Positions 50,872-58,595 of a stretch of DNA of 64,000 bases are shown in pieces. Numbering within the stretch: position 1 is the first letter of the stretch; each line of letters begins with the position of its first letter. The notes beneath the pieces are model-generated. The model saw only the letters and a list, made by a program, of their open reading frames with translations, was not told where the DNA came from and ran no database searches. A program made the position numbers and the translations under genes. The stretch spans positions 372,001 to 436,000 of the forward strand of contig NZ_FNIX01000003.1 in NCBI RefSeq assembly GCF_900104175.1. The letters run 5' to 3'. Source of the stretch: Lentzea jiangxiensis. GTDB lineage: Bacteria; Actinomycetota; Actinomycetes; Mycobacteriales; Pseudonocardiaceae.

Positions 50872-51224
50872 CCCGGCAGCACCGCGGCGAGCAGCGTGCG
50901 CCCGGCTTCGGTGATGGTGACCGTGACGCTCCGCTCGTCGTCGGCGGACGGCGCCCGTTCGACCAGTCCCGCCTTCTCCAGCAGGCCGACCTGGTAGGTC
51001 AGGCCGCTGCGGCTGTAGACGACGCCGTCGGCCAGGTCGGTCATGCGGTGACTGCCCGTCGGCGAGTCCCCGAGCCGCGCCAGCAGCTGGAACTGCACGT
51101 AGCTCAGGTCGCCGGCTTCCTTGAGCTGCTGCTCAACGGCGTGGCGCAGCAGGCTCGTCACCTCGACGAGGGCGAAGTAGGCGCCGAGCTGAACGGGATC
51201 GAGCGACGGCGGTGAGTCGGGCAT
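50727..51224 (-). CDS. MarR-family regulator with own operators
   Basis: 165 residues. MarR winged helix: MTDLADGVVYSRSGLTYQVG for the DNA-reading helix and SADDERSVTVTITEAG for the wing. ATG 51224; a -10-like TAAACT (complement of 51231-51236) would give an almost leaderless message. A perfect CTTCGAATTCGAAG palindrome lies 16 bases upstream, and two copies precede the oxidoreductase gene at 51702, so it most likely represses itself and that gene and responds to quinone-like or oxidative signals. Confidence 0.92.
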   Translation of the reverse strand: MPDSPPSLDPVQLGAYFALVEVTSLLRHAVEQQLKEAGDLSYVQFQLLARLGDSPTGSHRMTDLADGVVYSRSGLTYQVGLLEKAGLVERAPSADDERSVTVTITEAGRTLLAAVLPGHVEVVSGLLFEPLSRDDVEALAGLLAPVRDHMRSAPPRSAAPRRRKG

Positions 51225-51239
51225 GGCCGCAGTTTACTG

Positions 51240-51253
51240 CTTCGAATTCGAAG
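51240..51253. promoter_or_regulatory. MarR operator 1 (CTTCGAATTCGAAG)
   Basis: Perfect 14-bp palindrome directly upstream of the MarR start and its -10-like element; the core matches the two sites before the oxidoreductase gene. Confidence 0.8.
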
Positions 51254-51299
51254 GAGCAGGGCCGAGCTGGGCAGCGTTGGACACAGGTGGGCACGGCGA

Positions 51300-51595
51300 G
51301 GCCGTGGCCACCGACGGCGACGCACCAGGGCTTCCGAGCAGGGGGACGGCACCTCCGTCCCCACCGGCCCGAGGACGAGGTCTTCCTCCCTCGCCGCGTC
51401 CCGCACAGCCACCGGATCACCTCCGAGAGCGCCGACCTGCTGCTCTTCTCCACTCCCGGCGGACCGGAGAAGATGTTCCGCCACGCCTGCCGGGACCTGC
51501 GCGCACCGCGGCCGGACGGGTTCGAGATCCCGCTGTCGCTGCTTGCCGAGGCCGCCGAGATCTCCGGCAACGTCGTGCTCGGCCCTCCCCGCTGA
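51300..51595 (+). pseudogene. Cupin-domain protein remnant
   Basis: The frame ending at 51595 carries a convincing cupin C-terminus: PHSHRITSESADLLLFSTPG then DGFEIPLSLLAEAAEISGNV. Upstream, EDEVFL is joined straight to PRRVPHSHR, where an intact cupin has some 40 residues of barrel between them, and the N-terminal part is lost in frames that do not read as protein. No start with ribosome binding site. It lies between the MarR operators. Confidence 0.65.
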
Positions 51596-51625
51596 CGCCG
51601 CCTCCCCGACGTGCCGCACGTCACT

Positions 51626-51682
51626 TTGCTTCGAATTCGAAGCAGGTCTACTCTCAGGTCCAGATGCTTCGAGTTCGAAGCA
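51626..51682 (+). promoter_or_regulatory. Oxidoreductase promoter with MarR operators 2 and 3
   Basis: TGCTTCGAATTCGAAGCA (51627-51644), a perfect 18-bp palindrome, sits between TTGCTT (-35, 51626-51631) and TACTCT (-10, 51649-51654; 17-base spacing). TGCTTCGAGTTCGAAGCA (51665-51682), off by one central base, lies just past the start point. Bound repressor would block both initiation and escape. Confidence 0.8.
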
Positions 51683-51701
51683 AACAGCGAGGAGGGCAGT
51701 C

Positions 51702-52640
51702 ATGAAGGCAGTGCGTTTCCACGAGTTCGGCGGTCCCGAGGTCCTGCGGTACGAGGACGTGGAGCGGCCCGTCCCCGCGGCCGGTGAGGTCCTGGTCCGC
51801 GTCGCGGGCACGACGTTCAACCCCGTCGAGGGCAACATCCGGCTGGGCGTCATGCAGGGACCGATCCCGGTCGGCCTGCCGCACACCCCCGGCCTCGACG
51901 TCGCCGGCACGGTCGACGTGCTCGGCGAGGGCGTCGAAGGCCTCGCGGTCGGCGACCAGGTGATCGGGTTCCTGCCGATGACCAGGCCCGGCGCGGCGGC
52001 CGAGTACGTGATCGCCCCGGCCGCCGCCCTGTCCCCCGCGCCCCGGAACATCCCGCTGGCCGACGCCGCCGCGCTGCCGGTGGTGGGCCTCACCGCCTAC
52101 CAGGCGCTCTTCGACCACGGTCGGCTGCGGGCCGGGCAGCGCGTGCTGGTCAACGGCGCGGGCGGGCCGGTCGGCGGTCACGCCGTCCAGCTGGCCAAGC
52201 AGGCCGGCGCCCACGTCATCGCCACGGCGAGCCCGCGCAGCGCCGAGTCCGTGCGGACCGCCGGTGCCGACGAGGTCGTCGACCACACCGCGGTGGACGT
52301 GCTCTCGGCGGTGACCGAGCAGGTCGACCTCGTGCTGAACCTCGCCCCGGTCGCCCCGGAGGTCCTGGCGCAGCTGCCCGCGGTGGTCCGCCCCGGTGGA
52401 GCCGTCGTCAACACGACGATCTGGATGCCCGCGCCGACCGACGAGGACCGCGACGTGCGCGGCGTCAACCTCTACGTCCGCAGCGACGCCGAGCAGCTGG
52501 CGAAGCTCGTGGCGCTGGTCGACTCCGGTGACCTGCGCGTCGACGTCGCCCGGCGCGTGCCGCTGACCGACCTGCCCGAGATCCACGCGCAGGCGGCGTC
52601 GGGCGGAGTCGCCGGCAAGGTCGTCTTCCTCGTTTCCTGA
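51702..52640 (+). CDS. Zinc-independent quinone oxidoreductase (MDR superfamily)
   Basis: 312 residues from ATG 51702 with GGAGGG upstream. Medium-chain dehydrogenase/reductase of the quinone reductase group: FGGPEVLRYEDVERPVP at the N-terminus, HTPGLDVAGTVDVLGEGVEG, and NADP-binding VLVNGAGGPVGGHAVQLAKQ. No Cys/His zinc ligands. Probably reduces quinones or enones with NADPH under control of the MarR sites around its promoter. Confidence 0.92.
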   Translation: MKAVRFHEFGGPEVLRYEDVERPVPAAGEVLVRVAGTTFNPVEGNIRLGVMQGPIPVGLPHTPGLDVAGTVDVLGEGVEGLAVGDQVIGFLPMTRPGAAAEYVIAPAAALSPAPRNIPLADAAALPVVGLTAYQALFDHGRLRAGQRVLVNGAGGPVGGHAVQLAKQAGAHVIATASPRSAESVRTAGADEVVDHTAVDVLSAVTEQVDLVLNLAPVAPEVLAQLPAVVRPGGAVVNTTIWMPAPTDEDRDVRGVNLYVRSDAEQLAKLVALVDSGDLRVDVARRVPLTDLPEIHAQAASGGVAGKVVFLVS

Positions 52641-52665
52641 CCACCCCACCGAGGAGGAGCACACC

Positions 52666-53280
52666 ATGACACTCGGGCTGGACCCCGAGATCGCCACCGC
52701 GCCGGCCCCGATGGCCGGCGCGATGGCGGAAGCCACCCCGTCGGCCGTGGGCGACGTCGAGGCGCGCCGGGCACTGCGGGAGCCGATCATCGGCGCCGCC
52801 GGGACGGCCCAGCCGATCCCGGCCGACGTGACCACCACCGATCACCACGCCACCGCGGACGACGGCACGCGCATCACGATGCGCTGGGACGCCAAGGAAG
52901 GCGCGGCGCCCGGTACGTGTCCACGAGCGGCGTGCCGATGCTCTCCGTCGAGTACCGACGCGCGCCCGAACACCCCTTCCCCACCCCGCTCGAGGACGCC
53001 TGCACGGCACTGCGGTGGCTGCACGAACACGCCGCCGAGCTGGGCATCGACCCCACCCGGATCGGCGTGACGGGCGACAGCGCCGGAGGTGGGATGGCGG
53101 CGGCGCCGGCGATCCTCACTCGCGACCGCGGCGGCCCGGCCATCGCCCGGCAGGTCATCGTCATGCCGATGCTGGACGACCGCACCACCGAGGTCGACTC
53201 GCACGTGGCGCCCTACGCGTTGTGGTCCTACGACGACAACCTCACCGCGTGGCCCGGCGGGCCGTCGCCGACCGCGTCCG
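52666..53280 (+). pseudogene. Hormone-sensitive-lipase-type esterase, broken
   Basis: ATG 52666 with GAGGAGGAG upstream starts a normal esterase N-terminus (MTLGLDPEIATAPAPMAGAM) that goes to RWDAKEGAAPG near 52915. The homologous reading then continues in another frame with SGVPMLSVEYRRAPEHPFPT, GDSAGGGMA (nucleophile Ser) and VMPMLDDRTTEVDS, and stops resembling the family after DDNLTAW near 53255. The HGGG oxyanion block and the C-terminal Asp/His part are missing, so an internal deletion with frameshift and a 3' truncation have inactivated it. Confidence 0.75.
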
Positions 53281-53305
53281 CGTGCTCAGGTCGATCCAGC
53301 GCCCG

Positions 53306-54469
53306 TCAGGACCGGTCGAACTCCGGGATCAGCTCACCGATCAGCCTGATGCTCGTCATCACCTCGTCCGCCCCGATCGGCCCGATCTGCTGCAGGCACA
53401 TCAACCGGTCGATGCCGAGGTCCGCGTAGACGCGCAGCTTCTCGCGGCAGGTCTCGGGGCTGCCGACGATCAGCGACTGCTGTGCCGAGAGCACCTCGAA
53501 CAGCTCGTCCTCCGGGACGTCCTCGCCCTGGATGATCCGGCCGATCACGAGCTGCGCGTCGGTGGGGGTGGCGTCCACCTCCGCACGCAGGAACTCCCCG
53601 GTCAGGCCGCCGTCGCCGGCCGCGAGGATGTCCTGGTGGCGTTGCATGGTCGCGGCGAACTCGGCGGCGGCGTTGAAGAAGCGCAGCGCCGTCACCGTGT
53701 ACCAGGCCGCGGCGGCTGCCGCCCCGTTGCGCATCGCCTGCTCGTCGGTCTCGGCGCAGTGCACGAACGTGAAGTAGGCGACCTGGTTGTTGACGAACGA
53801 GCCGACCGGCGAGGTGCACTCCGCGGCGGCCGCGCGGTAGAGGTCGATCATGCGGGCGACCCGGTCGATCGACTCCCAGATCGTGGTGCCGAGCACGCCG
53901 ACGCCGCGGCGGCCTGCCTCCTCGAAGGACGTCGGGGAGGCGGCGGCCTGCCACAGCGGCGGGTGCGGGGTCTGCAGCGGCTTGGGGATGATCGAGACGT
54001 CGGAGATGTCGTAGTGCGCGCCGGAGTGGGAGAAGCGGTCGCTGGTCCACATCTTCGGCACCATCTCGAACGCCTCGGCGGTCTGGGCGCGGGCGTCGGC
54101 GGGCTCGATGCCGAACAGGTTCCACTCGGGGATGGTGGAGCGGGTGAGGCCGAGCTCGACGCGGCCACCGCTCAGGTGGTCGAGGGTGGCGGCGCGTTCG
54201 GCGACGCGGATCGGGTGGTTGAAGCGGCCGGGGGCGAGCACGGCGGCGTGGCCGAGGCGGATGCGGGAGGTCTGCTGGGACAGGGCGGCGAGCACCAGTT
54301 CCGGGGCCGAGGACAGGCTGAACTCGCCCGCGCCGTGGTGCTCGACCTGCCACCAGCAGCCGTACCCGAGCTCGTCGGCGAGGCGGGCCTGGTCGAGGGC
54401 CTGCCGGAACCGGAACTGCTCGGAGGCGGGGCCGGGGTTCTGGATCTCGTTGAACAGGTCGATCTTCAT
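53306..54469 (-). CDS. LLM-class flavin-dependent oxidoreductase
   Basis: 387 residues from ATG 54469 (GAGGTCC upstream). Luciferase-like monooxygenase fold: MKIDLFNEIQNPG, LADELGYGCWWQVEHH, RIRLGHAAVLAP, GRVELGLTRSTIPEWNLFG and the C-terminal GSPETCREKLRVYADLGIDR. Uses reduced FMN or F420; substrate unknown. Its 3' end approaches the truncated esterase, whose lost tail may have been replaced when this gene arrived. Confidence 0.88.
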   Translation of the reverse strand: MKIDLFNEIQNPGPASEQFRFRQALDQARLADELGYGCWWQVEHHGAGEFSLSSAPELVLAALSQQTSRIRLGHAAVLAPGRFNHPIRVAERAATLDHLSGGRVELGLTRSTIPEWNLFGIEPADARAQTAEAFEMVPKMWTSDRFSHSGAHYDISDVSIIPKPLQTPHPPLWQAAASPTSFEEAGRRGVGVLGTTIWESIDRVARMIDLYRAAAAECTSPVGSFVNNQVAYFTFVHCAETDEQAMRNGAAAAAAWYTVTALRFFNAAAEFAATMQRHQDILAAGDGGLTGEFLRAEVDATPTDAQLVIGRIIQGEDVPEDELFEVLSAQQSLIVGSPETCREKLRVYADLGIDRLMCLQQIGPIGADEVMTSIRLIGELIPEFDRS

Positions 54470-54735
54470 CGGCGGACCTCCACCTCGCGCGGGCACCAAG
54501 GCTGATGTCTCCGTCAGCGAGCGGGCCGTTACGCCGGGCGACGCGAATCTCCCGAACGGAGCAGTCCGCGGGATGCCGTCGTGGCCGACCGCGGCGCGAA
54601 GCGTTCGGTTCGGCGATCCGATGCCCCGGCACGCCCGGCTGCGCGATGATCGAGCGGTCGGCGCCGGCGGTCGCGAGGGCCACCCACCGCCGAGCCGACG
54701 CGGTCCACGGCGATCGTCGAAACGGAGAGGTTGCG

Positions 54736-56058
54736 ATGTCCGAACCAGCCCGCGACACCGTCCACGCCCCGAGTACCGCCCGGACGCGGGAGGAACGCCG
54801 GGTCCTGGCGAGCACCCTCGCCGGCACCACCGTCGAGTGGTACGACTTCTTCATCTACGCGCAGGCCGCGAGCCTGGTGTTCGCGCCGCTGTTCTTCGCG
54901 CCGGCGAGCGCGCAGTCCTCCGGGCTCGCCCAGCTGGTCTCGCTCGCCACCATCGGCATCAGCTTCCTGTTCCGCCCGCTCGGCGCGGTCGTCGCCGGGC
55001 GGTTCGGCGACCGGCTGGGGCGCAAGAGGATGCTCGTGCTCACGTTGCTGATCATGGGCCTCGCGACCACGCTGATCGGTCTGCTGCCCACGCACGCGAG
55101 CATCGGCGTCACGGCGCCGGTCCTGCTGGTGCTGCTGCGGATCGTGCAGGGTTTCTCCGCGGGCGGCGAGTGGGGTGGTGCGGCGCTGATGGCCGTCGAA
55201 CACGCCCCCACCGGCAAACGCGGGCTGTTCGGCGCCTACCCGCAGATCGGTGTCCCCATCGGACTCGTCCTCGCCACCGGCGTGTTGTGGCTGACGACGA
55301 CGCTCACCACCGAGCAGCAGTTCCTGTCCTGGGGCTGGCGCGTCCCGTTCCTGTTCTCGGTCGTCCTGATCGTCGGCGGGTACGTCATCCGCCGGATCGT
55401 CGAGGAGAGCCCGGTCTTCCAGGAGATGCTGACGCGCAGGGCGCACTCGTCGGCGCCGCTGCGCGACCTGTTCCGCGAGCACACCCGCAACGTCGTGCTC
55501 ACCGCGCTGATCTTCGTGGCGAACAACGCCGCCGGTTACCTGCTCATCGCGTACTTCATCGGCTACGGCACGAAACTGGGCCTGTCCCGCCCGTCCGTCC
55601 TGGCCGCCACCATCGCGGGTGCCGTCGGCTGGCTCGTGTTCACCCTCTGGGCCGGCGGCCTGTCCGACCGGATCGGCCGCGTGCGCACGTTCCAGATCGG
55701 GTACGCCGCGCTGTTCGTGTGGATGATCCCCATGTTCCTGCTCATGCAGACCGCCGACGTCCTGCTGTTCGTGCTGGCGGTCGTCGTGCTGTCGTTCGGC
55801 CTCGGCCTGTCCTACGGGCCGATGTCCGCCATGTACGCCGAGATGTTCCCGACGCAGGTCCGGTACTCGGGGGTGTCCATCGGCTACGCGCTGGGCGCGA
55901 TCCTCGGCGGTGCGTTCGCCCCGACGATCGCGCAGGCGCTGGTGCAGTCGACGGGCACGGCCGTGTCGGTCGGCGTCTACATCATGGTGCTGTCGGTGGT
56001 GTCGTTCGCCGCGGTGTCGCTGGTCCGCGAGCCGCGGGGAGTGGACCTGCGGACCTGA
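54736..56058 (+). CDS. MFS transporter of the metabolite:H+ symporter (MHS) family
   Basis: 440 residues, 12 predicted helices. MHS landmarks: STLAGTTVEWYDFFIYAQAA in helix 1, RFGDRLGRKRMLVLTLLIMG, the helix-4 block VQGFSAGGEWGGAALMAVEH, and late LSYGPMSAMYAEMFPTQVRY. Members import carboxylates such as ketoglutarate, shikimate or proline/betaine. ATG 54736 with GGAGAGG upstream. Substrate unknown. Confidence 0.9.
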   Translation: MSEPARDTVHAPSTARTREERRVLASTLAGTTVEWYDFFIYAQAASLVFAPLFFAPASAQSSGLAQLVSLATIGISFLFRPLGAVVAGRFGDRLGRKRMLVLTLLIMGLATTLIGLLPTHASIGVTAPVLLVLLRIVQGFSAGGEWGGAALMAVEHAPTGKRGLFGAYPQIGVPIGLVLATGVLWLTTTLTTEQQFLSWGWRVPFLFSVVLIVGGYVIRRIVEESPVFQEMLTRRAHSSAPLRDLFREHTRNVVLTALIFVANNAAGYLLIAYFIGYGTKLGLSRPSVLAATIAGAVGWLVFTLWAGGLSDRIGRVRTFQIGYAALFVWMIPMFLLMQTADVLLFVLAVVVLSFGLGLSYGPMSAMYAEMFPTQVRYSGVSIGYALGAILGGAFAPTIAQALVQSTGTAVSVGVYIMVLSVVSFAAVSLVREPRGVDLRT

Positions 56059-56068
56059 GCGGTCCACC

Positions 56069-56100
56069 GCCGGGTCCGGCCATCCGTTGCCGGACCCGGC
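56069..56100. terminator. 12-bp hairpin between convergent MFS and phosphatase genes
   Basis: GCCGGGTCCGGC (56069-56080) pairs perfectly with GCCGGACCCGGC (56089-56100) across an 8-base loop, 10 bases after the transporter stop. Confidence 0.75.
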
Positions 56101-56161
56101 GCAGGCTGGGAGACCAGCTCGTCGACAACGGCGGCAGCGAGCCGGAACGAACCCGTCCTCG

Positions 56162-57373
56162 CTACGCGAGGCCTTGGAAGCGAACACCGAGCAGGACGGT
56201 GTCGTCGGTGTAGAGCACGGTGTCGTGCATGTCCTCGACGATGGCGGAGAGCGACGGACCGAGGGGCTGCCGTGACCGGGCCTTGGCGGTGTCGGCGAGA
56301 CGGATCTCGCCCTCGTCGACGTCACCGCGGCTCTCCACGAGGCCGTCGGTGTAGAGCAGCAGCAGGTCGCCGGGCGAGAGCGTGGTGCTGTGGATCTCGT
56401 GGCTGCCGGGGGCGGGAAAGCCCACGCCCCGCCCCTTGGCCTGCAGGTAGGCCGACTCCCCCGTCGAGGAGACCAGCAGGGCGGGCGGGTGGCCGCCACC
56501 CGCCAGCCGCAGCGCACCGGTGCGCGGGTCGAGCCGGGCCACCAGCACGGTGGCCATGAGGGTCTCGTTGATCTCGGCGGCGCGGCGGACCAGGTCTTCG
56601 AGCGGGTAGCCGTCGAGCGTGAGGGTGCGGATGGTGTGCGTGACGTTGAGGGCGTTGCGGGTGCAGGTGACCCCGTGGCCCACGGCGTCGACGATCGTGA
56701 TCTGCAGGGTGCCGTCCGCGAGGACGAACCAGTCGTAGAGGTCGCCGCCGGTGGGCGCGTCCTTGTCCGCGGGCCTGTAGTGCACCCCGAGCTCGACGCC
56801 CTCGACGGTGGGTGGTGGCGGGCGCAGGGCGTCCTCCAGCTCGCGGAAGATCACCGCGTGCGCGGTGCGGAGTTGCTCGTCCCGGTCCTCCAGCTCGACG
56901 TACATCGCCACGACACCGCTGTTGGTCTCGGCGAGCTCGTGCTTGAGCTGCAGGTGTTCGCGTTCCAGGGCGTCCGTGCGCGCCACGAGGGCGCTCAGCT
57001 CGGCCTCGGTCGCGCTCTGGTCGTCCGCCGGGTCCGGCCCGCTGCCGTCACGCGACCCCGTCCACGCCGGCACGCGCCACACGGCGGCGGGTGCGTCCAC
57101 GGGTTCGGGGAGCAGGGGGAGGTTCAGCGGACGCGTGCGGTCCAGGGGCGCCGCCAGCGGCACGGTCAGGACGAGGACCGGCCCGTCGAGCTGTCCGTGC
57201 GCGGTGAAGGGCTCGGCCACGAGGTCGTCCCGGGCCAGGAGCGTCGCGCTGAGCACCAGCCGGGCGCGCAGCTCCACGGAGACGTCGTGCTCGTCGCACA
57301 AGGAACGGACCTGCGCTCGCAGGACGCGAACCGCGTCGGCCGTGATGGAGGCGATGGGTCCTTCAGCTGTCAT
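56162..57373 (-). CDS. SpoIIE/RsbU-type PP2C phosphatase
   Basis: 403 residues. A ~115-residue N-terminal region resembling part of an ATPase-like sensor is followed by a coiled-coil segment (~120-180, AELSALVARTDALEREHLQL) and a PP2C domain (~190-400) with all metal Asp motifs: GGDLYDW, IVDAVGHGV, YTDGLVE, YTDDTVLLGV. Should dephosphorylate a STAS anti-anti-sigma factor. Downstream of, and on the same strand as, the RsbT-like kinase gene, 105 bases apart. Confidence 0.88.
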   Translation of the reverse strand: MTAEGPIASITADAVRVLRAQVRSLCDEHDVSVELRARLVLSATLLARDDLVAEPFTAHGQLDGPVLVLTVPLAAPLDRTRPLNLPLLPEPVDAPAAVWRVPAWTGSRDGSGPDPADDQSATEAELSALVARTDALEREHLQLKHELAETNSGVVAMYVELEDRDEQLRTAHAVIFRELEDALRPPPPTVEGVELGVHYRPADKDAPTGGDLYDWFVLADGTLQITIVDAVGHGVTCTRNALNVTHTIRTLTLDGYPLEDLVRRAAEINETLMATVLVARLDPRTGALRLAGGGHPPALLVSSTGESAYLQAKGRGVGFPAPGSHEIHSTTLSPGDLLLLYTDGLVESRGDVDEGEIRLADTAKARSRQPLGPSLSAIVEDMHDTVLYTDDTVLLGVRFQGLA

Positions 57374-57478
57374 CAGAACGAACTCCGTGGCAGGCGCCGG
57401 ACGCCGGGTGGGGCGGCACGGCGGATGTCTCCGAATCGGCGGGGCGGCCGGGTCGCGACCGGCCCCCGACGGGTGCGG

Positions 57479-57895
57479 TCACGAAGCCCACCCCACGACG
57501 GTCACGGTGGTGCCCTCGTCCACCACCGTGTCGATGGTGAACTCGTCGACCAGCCTGCGCGTTCCCCCGAGTCCGTGGCCGGGTCCCACGCCGGTGCTGA
57601 AGCCGTCGACGAGCGCCGCGTCGACGTCGCCGATGCCGGGACCGTGGTCGGTGACCCGCAACTGGAGTCCGCGGCGGCCGCCCACCGCCACGAGGTGGGT
57701 GATGGTCATGGCGCCCCCGCCACCGTGGACGTAGGCGTTGCGGACCAGCTCGCTCGCCGCGGTCACGACCCTCGTCTGGGCGATGAGGTCGAAACCCGCC
57801 AGGACGGCGGCCTCACGCACCGCGTGCCGGGCCCTCAGCAGATCCTCCTCCGACTCGATCCGGCGAGTCCGCCCGGCAGCCTTCCCTGTCGCCAC
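57479..57895 (-). CDS. RsbT/RsbW-type serine kinase (GHKL ATPase)
   Basis: 138 residues, single HATPase domain. N-box SELVRNAYVHGGGGA (Glu49, Asn53), G1 box DHGPGIG (83-89), G2 box GHGLGG (106-111). The DHGPG and LGG forms are those of RsbT-like switch kinases; such proteins phosphorylate STAS proteins on Ser or bind phosphatase/sigma partners. GTG 57895. A MarR-type palindrome lies 39 bases upstream. Works logically with the two flanking SpoIIE phosphatases and a STAS substrate. Confidence 0.9.
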   Translation of the reverse strand: MATGKAAGRTRRIESEEDLLRARHAVREAAVLAGFDLIAQTRVVTAASELVRNAYVHGGGGAMTITHLVAVGGRRGLQLRVTDHGPGIGDVDAALVDGFSTGVGPGHGLGGTRRLVDEFTIDTVVDEGTTVTVVGWAS

Positions 57896-57933
57896 TCGAG
57901 CCCCCGCCGCCCATTGTCCCCGCTACTAAACTA

Positions 57934-57947
57934 TTGTCGCACGACAA
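57934..57947. promoter_or_regulatory. MarR-type operator TTGTCG-CA-CGACAA
   Basis: Perfect inverted repeat with 2-base centre between the end of the MarR gene and the start of the leftward kinase gene. TTGTCG followed by TAGTTT (on the minus strand) gives promoter-like context, so the MarR encoded upstream probably represses the kinase/phosphatase genes. Confidence 0.6.
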
Positions 57948-58007
57948 ACGTTAGCAGTGGAGGTCGCGTTGCGGGCACCGTCCTGGCACGGCGGGTCGTG
58001 CGCGAGG

Positions 58008-58502
58008 TCAGGCGGTCTGCGTGCCCGTCGTGTCCTGCTCGTCGTCGAGCGGGTGCACCGACGACGCCGCGTCCCGCAACCGGCGCAGGCCGGAGACCAG
58101 CGTGGACCGGGCGGACGGCGGCAGCGCGTCCACGACGTCGCGGAGGTGCTCGCGCCGCCGGTCGCGCAGCTCCTGCAGGTAGGCGCGCCCGCGGTCGCTC
58201 AGCGCCAGCACGACCTCGCGGCGGCTGGTGGTGCTCAGCCCGCGGTCGAGGAAGCCGACCGCCTGCAGCCGGTCGCAGAGCCGGCTCACCGACGACGGCG
58301 CGGCGTCGAGCGCCTCACCGAGGGCCCGCAGGTTCGCGCCCTCGGAGTGCTCGAGCACGAACATCACGCGCAACTGGGACACCGACAGAGGGGCGGGCGA
58401 GGCGTCCTTGCTCCGCTCCCACATGACCTCGATCTGCTCGACGACCTGGGTGAGAACCTGGAGCACGTCGTCAACAGTGGCGTGTTGCCGAATCCGGTTC
58501 AC
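58008..58502 (-). CDS. MarR-family regulator
   Basis: 164 residues from GTG 58502. Winged helix with LRALGEALDAAPSSVSRLCD and the wing STTSRREVVLALSDRG; N- and C-terminal dimer helices are complete. It lies between the kinase gene and the divergent GAF-SpoIIE phosphatase, with a TTGTCGCACGACAA site downstream before the kinase. Probably tunes this signalling module. The start is uncertain by a few codons, since the frame is open upstream. Confidence 0.87.
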   Translation of the reverse strand: MNRIRQHATVDDVLQVLTQVVEQIEVMWERSKDASPAPLSVSQLRVMFVLEHSEGANLRALGEALDAAPSSVSRLCDRLQAVGFLDRGLSTTSRREVVLALSDRGRAYLQELRDRRREHLRDVVDALPPSARSTLVSGLRRLRDAASSVHPLDDEQDTTGTQTA

Positions 58503-58595
58503 GTGTCCACTGTCGCATCCACGTGGTCCCGTGTCATGTTCGGCCACGTCCGCGATGCTTGACCGGCATCCGCGCAGAGAAGGCAGGAACACACC

